Shown: in pieces, positions 12,701 through 24,700 of the stretch
Position numbering within the stretch: the stretch's first letter is position 1
Layout: each line of letters opens with the position of its first letter
Assembly (NCBI RefSeq): GCF_041260155.1
Contig: NC_091940.1
Location: forward strand, 27,965,304-28,029,303
DNA: 64,000 nucleotides
Direction of reading: 5' to 3'
Source: Ptychodera flava
Lineage: Eukaryota > Hemichordata > Enteropneusta > Ptychoderidae
Position numbers and translations under genes: made by a program
Notes under the pieces: model-generated
The model's input: only the letters and a program-made list of their open reading frames with translations
Databases searched by the model: none
Told to the model about the DNA's origin: nothing

Positions 12701-15700
12701 AGTCTTTCACTTTCTCTTCAGTTAATATGACATTATTAAGAATCGTAACAAATTCAAACCCTAATTTTGTTATTATCAATTGACAACAACTTGCTTTTTA
12801 ATGACAATCACACCGTTTGTCATATAAAATTTAATTAAGTCGAGTTGATAAAGAGATGTTTTGCTGCTAACATATAGTTGTGACACTGCAGGTGGCTAAT
12901 GACCGATCTTTCTTCAGTTGTACTTCAGAATGTTTCATCTCGAACCATCTACGATGTCGTCAAAATATACGATGGTGTATCGTTTTCCGGTACACTGATT
13001 GGCGAGTATTCCGGCGATTCAATACCAGATTTAGTCACGTCAACAACGTCCGCTCTTACCCTGACATTTTCCTCGGATTTTTCCGCCAACGGACCAGGAT
13101 TTCTTGCAGGATATGTAACTTCTTCAAAAGAAAACCCATGTAATCGGGTAATGATGGGTGATTACGGAAGTGCACCATGGTTGAGACATTGGAGCACATT
13201 AGAGGATATGACATGTTTCCTCCTAATAATTGCATCGCCGGGCAAAGCAATGCAGGTATAGACTTTTGATTTGTCTCACAAATTTGCATGGGTGACATTT
13301 TTTAATTGCAATGATTTTCCACAACATGCGTCAAACCTTTTCTGCCTCGGAACTCATCATTGTTATGAATCCATATTATCTCACGGTTTAAATTGAATGT
13401 ATAAATTAATATACAATGCTTGTCATTTGAAAGGCCTAATCGTGTTACCTTTTCACGGAATAACCTGAAATTGCAACAAACACCCTTCAAATATTTTGAT
13501 GAATATGTTTTTTCCCTTAATTTTAAAAACATTTACAATAATTTTCAGTTGAAATCTTCGTTCATCTTTTCACAGCAATACCTTCACAGTTTTAACAAAA
13601 CGGAAACGACTCGTTCCGAGTACACTTGTATAGAACACGTATACGACGTTCAGACGGGAAAAATTGGAAACGTTTCTATGGGATTACTAGTTTGAGTCCG
13701 CTTGTGTCCACACACACAAAAATTAAGTTTTTGTTTTGGTATTTAAGCCGGTTTAATGCGCTCAGCATTGTAACGAAACAGCATTGTAACGAAATGGCTA
13801 ACACGAGTGCTGACGTACTTTCATACTGCCTGTTGCTGTCAATAGTCAGGTGGCTTAACAAAAATATCGTTACACGGATGACAAAAGTGCCAAATTTGCT
13901 ACAGAGGTTCGCATATATGTGTAGATCAAAATTAGCTATTGCTCCAAAAATTTGGACCAGCGGAACTGCTTGATGACGTCATAAATTCAAAATGGCCGCT
14001 GTTATATTGCTCAAAAATGGTAAAATACGGCTAATTCAGGCAGTTTTCGATATTTTTTCGAATCAAATTGACACAAACATCCCAAATTACAAATACAACA
14101 TAAAATTAATGCAAACCAATTATTGTGATGACGTCATAAAGCCAAAATGGCCGACCAAATTCAAAACATCCCCCATAATATCGTGTGATAATGTTCAAAT
14201 ACTGTTAATTAAGCCTGTGTCCAGCATTTTAGTGCCTGAACTGAAATTAACACCCCAAATTACGGACAACACATATAATTGATGCAAATGAATTATTATG
14301 ATGACGTCATAAAACCAAAATGGCAACCGAAAATTACAAAATGGCCTATTATGAAGTTCACTATGCTTAGTACAATAGCCCATTTACGTGACAAAATAAT
14401 ACTTTAAAGGTAATGTACAATTTGTTTTGATGATCAATAAACTCAAACTAAATGATAAATGTACCAAAACATAGCCAATGAGCTAAACACAAGTTACAAA
14501 CTATTATGAAATTATTGATTATTTAAGAATAGCCTCTGTGTGAAAAACTGAATCAATATAAAGGAAATGAGGGCAACTTTACGCATCGGTTCTACCTTTG
14601 AAAGTGTTACGATATAGTGAGTAGATTAATAGTAGTGTGATTTCATGATAATGAAAAACATGGCGAAAAACTGGTGAATAAATCATGCATTGACCCTGGT
14701 CATGTGACCTTGGTCCCCGAAAAAAGGTTTTATATTTGTGATTTTGGTCTTTTGCTTCCTTTGTTTGAGAAGCCTTTTTCGTTTGTTGAATTTTCTGGTT
14801 TTTTATGTAGACACATAGTTTTGTGCTACAGTAGTTCTCTTTTTGGAGGATGTGCTGGCCTAAAAAAGACCGTTTCGTCAGGGTTTTATGAACAAAGAGA
14901 AGACTTTTTGCCTTTTGAAGCTAGCTTACCTTGATAAATTCGTGAATTTTATGAAAAGCGTCTTTGCCTTTCGTTTTTGGTATCGTTTTGCTGTTTGGAA
15001 ACCAAACACATAAAAACGCCAGGAAGAACATAAACAGAAATTCGAAAATTAAACAGAAACAAGAACTCACAAAGATTCTCAGACTCATCAAAAATCTTTC
15101 AAATCAAACCTTACCAAATGTTGAAATCAAAGCATTAAGCAAAGGCTTAAAATTTATTCCCATTCCGAAGTGCCTATACAGAAAAATTGTCCTATCAGAT
15201 ATCAACAAATTTATCCGCATCATAAGATTGTGCAATATCATGAGAAACAATCAGTCAATCAATCAATCAGACATCTGTTCTAAGATAAGTCCAGTGTCGA
15301 CACTACTTACAGCGGAAAACCCAAAATTGTAAAACTGTCTCGAAGCAACTTAGATCGCTGGAGGAAATTCCATTCGCAACCCACATAAGAAAGAACATAA
15401 ATCTAACAGAAAAGACTGCTCTGAACAATCTGTCTAAAAACAAACAAATCACAATAAAACCCATCAATAAAGTAAGAGGCGTAGCAATTGTGAATACGAC
15501 AAATGACATTAAAGAAAGTTATAGACAGCTGCGAAATGTACACTGTTACTGTACATTAAGGCAACACTTGGCGACATAAACTATACGGTGGAAATTGTAT
15601 ATGAAATCATTTATCTGCGACAAGAAGATCATTGACGAGGTGATTTACAGTTTCCCCATTCCCATAAGTAGAATAATTTGTACACCACGATGGTATCTCC

Positions 15701-18700
15701 CGCCAAAAATACACAAAACCCAAGCAGAAGGAACAATCATCATCCAACGTCTCAATAGAAATGGCTGCTCGAGCCCAATAAACCAAATCTCGGAATTTCT
15801 AAACTTTGTCATAAAACCAATCGTGCAAAGACGACTTGCATATGTCAGGGACACAAAAACTTCATTAACTAGTTAGAATCAATAAAAATACAAGCAAACT
15901 CTATTCTGGTAACATAAGAAGTGGTATCAATGTAGAAAGACATGCCAAAAATGAAGCAATAATTGCAGTGATCGTAGCGTTGGACTCTGAAACAGTACAA
16001 GCCAACTGATACGATACAAAATACCCACCAACAACGTACACGAAAGCCTTACTGTCGATTATTCTGAAACGCAGTATATTTTAATTCAACTGAGAAATAT
16101 ACAAACAAATCAATGAATGCAGCATGGGCTCACCAGAAATAGCTGATATTACATACCATGAAACGGAGAAAACTATATTAAATCCCAAATCCGGTCATAT
16201 ATTCGTATGGAAACGTTTAAAAGGTAACATTTTAATGATTTACTCATGAACAGAACATAAAGTTATAACATTCAGAACATTTGTCGAGGAGTGCAACACT
16301 CTGTACCCTACGTTCAACTTGGAAATTCATAATTGAACATTCTATCGACAAAATCTCATACCTTGACCTTTTGGTCTTCAAATGCCAGAGACGCAATCGA
16401 GAGAGATGGCTCGACTGTAAAACCCACACCAAACCATCTGACGATATTTATCTGCCACCAACCTTCAAATGCTTCATTAAAGATGAATTACTCAGATATG
16501 TTCGCACATGCAACAACAATATGGACTTCACAAAAAGGTCAATTTCTCAACTCAAAAACTTTAACAACGAGATTACAAAAAGAAAAACATAGCTTGTATC
16601 AAAAAGAAGTTAATGTAACAAAACGTCAGCCATCCTTCATCAACAAAAATAAGAGTAATGATGTAACAAAAAACTTGGAAGCACAACCTCATCAAAACCA
16701 GCCTAATAAAACAATGTGATAAGAAACTGGAAAATAATGAAAGGCGATTATACGCTGGCCACGGTTTTTCATAAAACCTATAATAACGTAAAAAAGGAAG
16801 AAAAACATTCAAGATATTCTCCTTCAGGCAAAATTCAAACACAAGGAGAGTACAAATGAACGGTCTGAGCAACAATCAGACCACAACATAATGATCTTAG
16901 CATCTCTCTTTGATGGCTACCATCAAACTAAGCAAGTTGGAATACAAGACCATTCAAGTGACTGAAGAAGGGACCCCACTTTGGCCCGAAACGCCGCTAG
17001 GAGGAATCACCAACATAAAACCTTTTTTTCTGGGACCCAGGTCATATTACGAGGGTCAAAGCATTATCGATTCACTGGTTTCTCACCATGTTTCCCTATC
17101 ACGAAATCACAAAGATCTGCTCACGATACCGTATCATAAACAGGGTTGAACCAGTGTGCGAAGTTGCCTTCATTTCCTTATATATCGATTCGATTTTCCA
17201 AACACAGATCATTGTTTAATAATAACTAATCTCATAAAAGTTTGTTACTTGTGTTGAGCTTATTGGCTAAGTTTTGGTACATTTATCTTTTATTTTGAGT
17301 TTATGGAATATTAATACAAATTGTACATTACCGTTATACTATCATTTTGTCCCGTAAATGGGCTATAGTACCAAGCATAGTTAACTTCATAATCGGCCAT
17401 TTTGTAACTTTCGGTGGCCATTTTGGTTTTATGACGTCATCACAATAATTAATTTGCATCAATTATATGTTTTGTCTGTAATTTGGGGTGTTAATTTCAG
17501 TTCAGGCGATAAAATGCTGAAACAGGCATAATTAACAGTGCTTTAACATTTTAGACAATGTTACGGCGGACATTTTGAATTTTATCGGCCATTTTGGCTT
17601 TATGACGTCATCATAATAATTGATTTGCGTCAATTTCATGTTTTATTTATAATTGAGAATGTTTGTGTCAGTTTATTCAAACAATATTGAAAACAGGCCG
17701 AATAAACCGTATTTTGCCATTTTTAAGCAATATAATGGCGGCCATTTTGAATTTATGACGTCATCGAGCCTTTCCGGTGGCCAAATTTTTGGAGCAATAG
17801 CTAATTTTGATCTACACATATATGCGAACCTCTGTAGCAAATTTGGTACTTTTGTCATCCGTGTAACGATCTTGCTGTTTTTTGTTGCTAAGCCACCTGA
17901 CTACAACAACTTCTTTGTACTTCAGTTTCAGTGCCTTTATCATGCGCTGGAACTGATCAGCTATCCTGTTTCAGGCCTTTTGTAGAGCCCTTTCAGTATT
18001 TTGTGTTTGTAAACTAGGATTTCTCTACATGTTCCTTTCAGTATTCTCTGTATACTTTCGTCCGCTCAGACTGAGATAAGCGGACTGATCTCAACGTCAA
18101 ATCAATTATTGCCACGGAATGTAGTGTTCTGTTCGGCAGCCATGACGAAATAAATTTAGTGTTGGTTGTTGTTTGTTATATGTTACAAATACCTGTCGCG
18201 TGATGTAGTTTAAGACTGCTCTGACGCGGTTCAGTCCGTCCAAACAGCGAGTTTCGGATATAGTTAATCCCTACACCGATTCAGGTCTAGCCAGCTAACC
18301 CGTCTCAAATTTGAAACGTTTCAGAAGCACTTCGGAGCGTCTACACAGAACTTGTTGTGCCAGTATTGGACCAGAGCCACTGTAGAGGCGTTTTAATGGC
18401 CTGTGTGTGAACGGCGCAACAGTGGAAAAATTCTAACCTGTCCATGTAACAAAGAATTATTGCTCGTGATTAAAATTACTGAAATTAATTGGAAAAAATT
18501 TAGTTAAGAAAGGATGTGGTTCTGGAACAGATATCCGCACGCTAATAATTGTTCTGACACTCGGCTGGCATACCTCTTGTGGGACTACTTTTAACCCTAA
18601 TTGAGTTTATTAAGTTTTTGCAATCTTAAATGCTCCCCCGTAACAAACCCAAAATGCGTTCAAATGCACCTGCTGCCTCCCTCTATTTGCCTCATTCTAA

Positions 18701-21700
18701 GGAACTCAACCAATTGAAGTGGGAAAGACCCGGGGTTTTTTTTTGGGGGGGGGGGGAGATCGGGTTGTAATTTTTGCGCAAGCATTTTTGGAGGGTCATA
18801 AAATTTTACGCACGCCTGCCTTTTTGAATTTTTTGCACATATGATGTATCTGCATTTGACTCGTTGCTGCGCAACTCGTCAAAATATGGACACATCACTC
18901 GAACAGACAAGGTATCTCCCAATTCTTGTAATAACTCCTAAATATAACCCTAGCCATATCTGTGCATATGTTTTTAATTGATATACATGTACTTTTTTCG
19001 GAATAGGATGTTTGCAAATGCATACATGTACGTGGACATGAAATTTGATTTTGGAATGTCACCGAAAATGTGGATTCACTGGACATGGCAGTCTATGAAA
19101 AAACATGATATGTCGGCAACAAATATGATCTCAGAATTTCACCCAAAATATTAAGCTATGGGTAAACTATTAAATATTTTCCCAGACAAAGTTTGCTATA
19201 TGTGTGCATTTATATGTAAATCTTGTTTAATATATACCTTTAGGCTATAATACGTTTCTTGGCAAACAATAATAGTGCTCTCTGTACAGTTAAAAGCCAA
19301 ACTAAATGAAGGTAAACATTACAGTTATTTTTCCTGATGATTTTAAAGGTATACAGTCACCTATAATCTAAATATGCCCATATATGGTCAAAGGGACGTT
19401 CCTTGGTATTCAAATTGCCCATGTGAGGGCGCTGTTTTTAAAAAGCGGCCACCCGCTTAAAATCTGTGATTGGTTAAATTTTCTCTTTCCATAGTAACTG
19501 AGGCAAAATTGGAACAGGTGACAGTATACCTTTAAATAAGCAATTGTACTACTGTGAGATGTGATCTTTTTTCATCGAATTTCTTGAAACTTTGCATACA
19601 AGTGATTGAAAAGTATTTGCCGAAAGCTCAAAGAACGATTGAGAACATATATTGTCATTGAAATCCCTGCAGACAAAAACTTATGAAACTGGACTCATAG
19701 GACGTATTGTCGTCGATCAGTAAACCTAAGCGAGGCACTCATTGATTGACGTTTGTCAGGTGTTTGTTTTTCCTGCCATAACAGATTGCATCAGAAATGA
19801 AATTTGATTTTAAAGTGAACTGTTACAATAAAGTCAAAACACAAGCGAAAATTAAAATGTAAGTGGGCCGGAGTAAATATAATGTTTGAAACAAAAATAA
19901 AGTGAAATCAAAACATTTATAAAATGAAAGTCGAAAATGATTTTCATTGTTAAACTAAAAATCAAAATGCAACTCGGAACGAAACTTAAAATGAGAATGA
20001 CTTTACCCTCAATATCAACGCAAAATCAAAGTGAAAATAGAAAGGAAATGAATTTCATTTTGCAATTGTATATTGCAAATCATATCTGGAAATAATCGAA
20101 ATTTATTTTAATTTCGATGAATAAAATCAAAATTGAAATTCATCTTGAAATGAAAAGAGTTTCATTTTCAAAAATGAAGATGATGCAAACTTTAAAACAA
20201 AAATCAAAATGTATAGGAAATCTACAGTCAAAATAGCTATTGTAAAAGTGAATTTACTTGTATGAGCCAGATATGTAAATGCATTTTAATATTGAAATAA
20301 AAACGACAGCCAGAAGATTCGTCAATGCTACAATTTGTAGTGACTATTAAAAGTGAATTCATGTGCCTCCTGTAGGAGATTACGCATTGTTTACGCAAAA
20401 TCCCAGAGCGTCTGCTGAATGGAAAACTTAGTGCCCTCAAACTTGAAAAAGGTCGGGGGAATATACGCTAATAATAGTAAAAATATACTAGCCATTGCAC
20501 TCAACAGCGAATAAACTTTAAAATAAGATACAATTTAAACTCTAAGTGAATTACCACATTATCAACATAGGTAAGTCTGTTAATTTCATCCGCCAGACTC
20601 CCTGGGGTTTACATGTACACTGTGCACTCTGTATCAGACATGGTGATCACTTTGAGTTTAATGCGATGCAGTCTTTCCTCATAAAATGCAATTAAATTTC
20701 GTCGACCAAATCGATTCGGCTAATATCCTTATCAGTTGTTCGATACATTAAAATACAAATGGTTGTATCACCAAAAGATGTTGTAGGTCTTAGTTTTAGA
20801 TAGAATGAATACGCATCGATATTAATTACATTCATACAATCATGTACCGGAAATACCATTATTAAGCTGCTCTTTGTGTTACACGGATCCTTTAAAGTAC
20901 AAAAGAGAGGGGAGTTTGGATTCATTGATTTTGTGTCAGAGAGTGTGAAGCTTGGCAAGTTGTCAGTGATATTTTATTTTTCATTCTTCAGGCGAAGGCG
21001 TCGGTAGAGTTTCATGGATATAACGTTTCGGTCACCGCATATGATGGGCAATGTGATTCAGGCGTTTTTCTCGGTACAGAAAGCTTCGTTGATTACTACG
21101 AGCCGCCGATCTATACGAGATCAACAGGGCAGATGCTCTGTGTTCAAATTCACTCACGCTACGCACCTGATGTTTATGTAGAGTACACTTCTACCGAGCA
21201 AGGTAAGAAATCGAATCAGTTCAATTTATATAGGTTCACCAGCCGATCCTTTCATTCTGAACTTAAGCTTGAATAATTCTTGAAGACTTTTTATACTCTA
21301 ATTCACGTTGCTTATGATTATTTGTTTTTCATTACCTTACATGATCCTTAAGTTTTTATGTATCAGCGTTTTGAATAATTTCAACATCGCATTCATGGCG
21401 GTACTTTTAATTCGTGTAGTGTGTAAAATGTAAAGATTTTCAAAATTAAGAGGTGCCTAAAGTGTTAAAAGGAGTAACAAATATTTTGATGATAATGATA
21501 ATGCGTAATGCGTAGTGCGTTTGGACGAAGCACGCAGTGTAGGTTGGTATTTTAAATGGACGGTCTTCAAGCATTTCAAACGTTTTAAAAGCGTGTTTCA
21601 ATTTATACTTACAATTTCTGAAAGAAAATATCATTCATCATCATTAGTACATAATAATTTATCGTGTGAGCGATAGCTACCATTAGTTTCATCGTTAACT

Positions 21701-24700
21701 TCTTCAAGAAACACAAACCGTTTTATACCCTTGCTTTAATCGCCATTAGTTACTAAAAGACGTTTTTCTATGGTTTTAGTCCTTTCGCATTTGGTCAGCT
21801 TTTGTTCCTTGTAACAAATTTTGGTCGAAAGTACCGTCTTTTTCACAAAGTGAATAGTTTTTCAGAATGCAAATTACGCCGTCCATGTTCATTCAAGTTG
21901 ATTATGACATTGATGTTAATGATATATAGTATGTATAAACGCCACTCACTATGTATCACCCAATCGTTTGTCGGACAGCTATTACTGAATTCAGAGGTTT
22001 GAAACATAAAAGTAAAGCGTTTCTAATTGTTTAATACTGATTTGTAAGACTGTGATTCAGAACATTTACTGTATAATTAAGGGATCGTGATCAAAGGTTT
22101 AAACTATTGGAATATCAGACAATGCTTATAGGACCGCGATTTAATTCAGAAAAGGCTGCCTGTGTTAAATTTTACGTTAAAAACATTATCGATATCATTC
22201 AAAAGTACATATTTCACCACGTCCATGAAAGAAACATAAGATAAACTATCAGTCTGTGGTCGTTTATAATCCCGCAAATTCATTTCGTATAGACATGGTT
22301 TTAAAATCCTACTCAAATCAGACACTTTACAAAAATTGTGTCGTATCAAACAACCATATATCAAGTTGCTTCAGTTTTATAGTAATCATGATGGCGTTTG
22401 CAAAATGCAACAGTGCTTTTGGAAATGCACTGTTAAAAAACTATCATTTTTACCAGCTGAGTTGTAACGACTTTATTATTAATTTCCAGACTGCTCATAT
22501 TATCTAGATTAGAACCTGGAATGTCAGCACCATAATATTCTTGAGCAAATAACATAACATTTTTATAATAATTATTTACTGAAAGAAAGACGAAGTTTCT
22601 GTCTTTCAAACATGCATAAATATCTTTCATTACATTCTGTATCTTATAATTTAAAGCCTGAATCTTTCGCTTCCGCTATTTAGGATTCAGTGAATTTTAT
22701 CAAGACTTTGGTTGGCAGACTGATTCAGGTGGGCATTTTGCTTGGACGACGGATATTTCAAGCTACATGTATGCGCTCGGAGAGTGTGGTGGCGATCTCT
22801 CCCTTAACTCGGGATCATTTGCTTCACCATCATATCCAGAAGCCTACCAAAATCAGCAAGACTGTTATTATACTGTAACAGTGTCCTCAGGCAACATTGT
22901 AGTGGTGAGACTGTATATGTTACTTCTACGTTACATGTAATTTTCAGATAAATTGACAAACCTCGTCAGAAAAATTTACATTAAAACTAATTTTGCCAAT
23001 GGTATATTTCCACAGTTGATTAATGACAAAGTTTAGTTCAACAGGCAAATCTGATTACTTACTCAGATTCATATCTTTAATATTGTATGCAAAAGAAAGA
23101 ATTGTGGCATTGCTGTATGCATGGCTTGAATGTTTGAAGTTCTCCAAGGACTTTTTCACCACCACTTGTGTTGTTACCTATGAGAAAAGATCAGATAATC
23201 GATTATACACGAGAATGAGACACTTCATCGACCCAATCATTCCCCTGCCCATCCCCTACTTGGTTCAACTCGTGTAGTAAGGAGACGTATTTCGCCCTTC
23301 TGCTATGCAGATGACATATTCGATTCCACTTCCATTCTCTCAGTCCATGGATCAGCTGCAGTAATTCTCACTACTTTCATAGCCCAAAAATCAGCTTATC
23401 ACAGACCAATAGCAATTAATCAATGTGTCTCATTAAAGCCCTACTATAGCTGTTAATCTCTAAATTTGTTGACATCAAAATATTTTTTCCTATTCTTTCC
23501 TGGTTCTCTCTGAAGTCTGCTCCGGCCCCTGAAGGGATATTATGAGAGAACTCCATGATCTCGGAGGTCGCTCTGTGGCATTTCGAAGGCATTTCTCGCA
23601 ATGGCAGGACACACCAGACATTTCTTATCTGAATTCCTGAGGCGCTTTGCAAGGGTCTTTTGACTTGTCTCTGTAAATGGAATCAACTTTTATGTGTACT
23701 CAATTTATACTCCGCATTAACCCATTGCACCTATGTACATGCGGCGTCTTCTGTTGGCACTGCTGTTTCTTCTAGCCACCTCATGGGCAGGGTATAACAT
23801 GGGCAGGCAAGGTGCTTCCCTTCTCATTCTTATCTCTGAATTAGGGTTAGGTGCTCGGCTTGTAGCATTCACGACACCTGCCAAAGACGGTTTTAATGTA
23901 GAGAATTTGAATGTAGATAAACACCTTTTTCTTGAGTAACCCTGATTTATAAGTTTGCAGGAGATATTGCTGTGTCTCCCCACAAAAGAAATGATTTACG
24001 AATGGTTTTCTATTTTTAATTTTGTCCGAAAGCTGGAATTCACAATGTTTGACACAGAGCCATGTTGTGATTTCGTCGAAGTCTTTGATGGGAATTCCAA
24101 AACAGCGGATACATCTCTTGGCAGGTATTATGGCTCGAAAGTCGATTCTGAAATCAAGTCATCAGGACGCAGCCTCTTCGTGCACTTTCATTCCGACCAC
24201 TCAGAAACCCACAAAGGTTTCTATGCCTCTTTCACCACAGGTATGTATGGACATATTTTCTCCATTGTTCTGATAGAGAAAATACGAGTTTGTGGCAATA
24301 AACATTAAGAGTTTCATATCCAGCTCTCCAATCTGCATCTATGTAATTTAGAGTCACCATCACTATCGCATTATTCCTTCTCTGGGAAAATATCGAAAGA
24401 ATGTGGAAACATACAAAATCTCTAAAAACGTCCTTTGTTATAAGATAAAGGGTCGGCATGAAAGAACTGAGCTATGTGATATACAACGTAACGACCTGCT
24501 GTTGTAGGTTTGTCTACAGGCTGCCTTTCCGTTTCAGATCAAACAAGAAAGATTTGGGTGATAGTTGGCTGCGTAGTGGGGGCTTTTGTACTCCTTGCAT
24601 TGGTTTCGGCCGTCGCTATCATCCATATCCTAGTAAAGAAGAAGAAAAAGAAGTCGACAACACGCCTCACAAAGCCGATTGACCGTCCAAAACTGTCAAT

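Noticed and set aside
12880..13143. Alternative frame of gene A exon 3 starting VANDRSFF
   Set aside because: It has no CUB motifs, whereas the neighbouring frame contains the complete second half of the domain.
23717..23983. Signal-peptide-like frame at 23733-23939 (+) and its minus-strand partner
   Set aside because: It lies in a gene A intron, is open on both strands, has no splice link and no recognised domain. Probably chance or repeat sequence.
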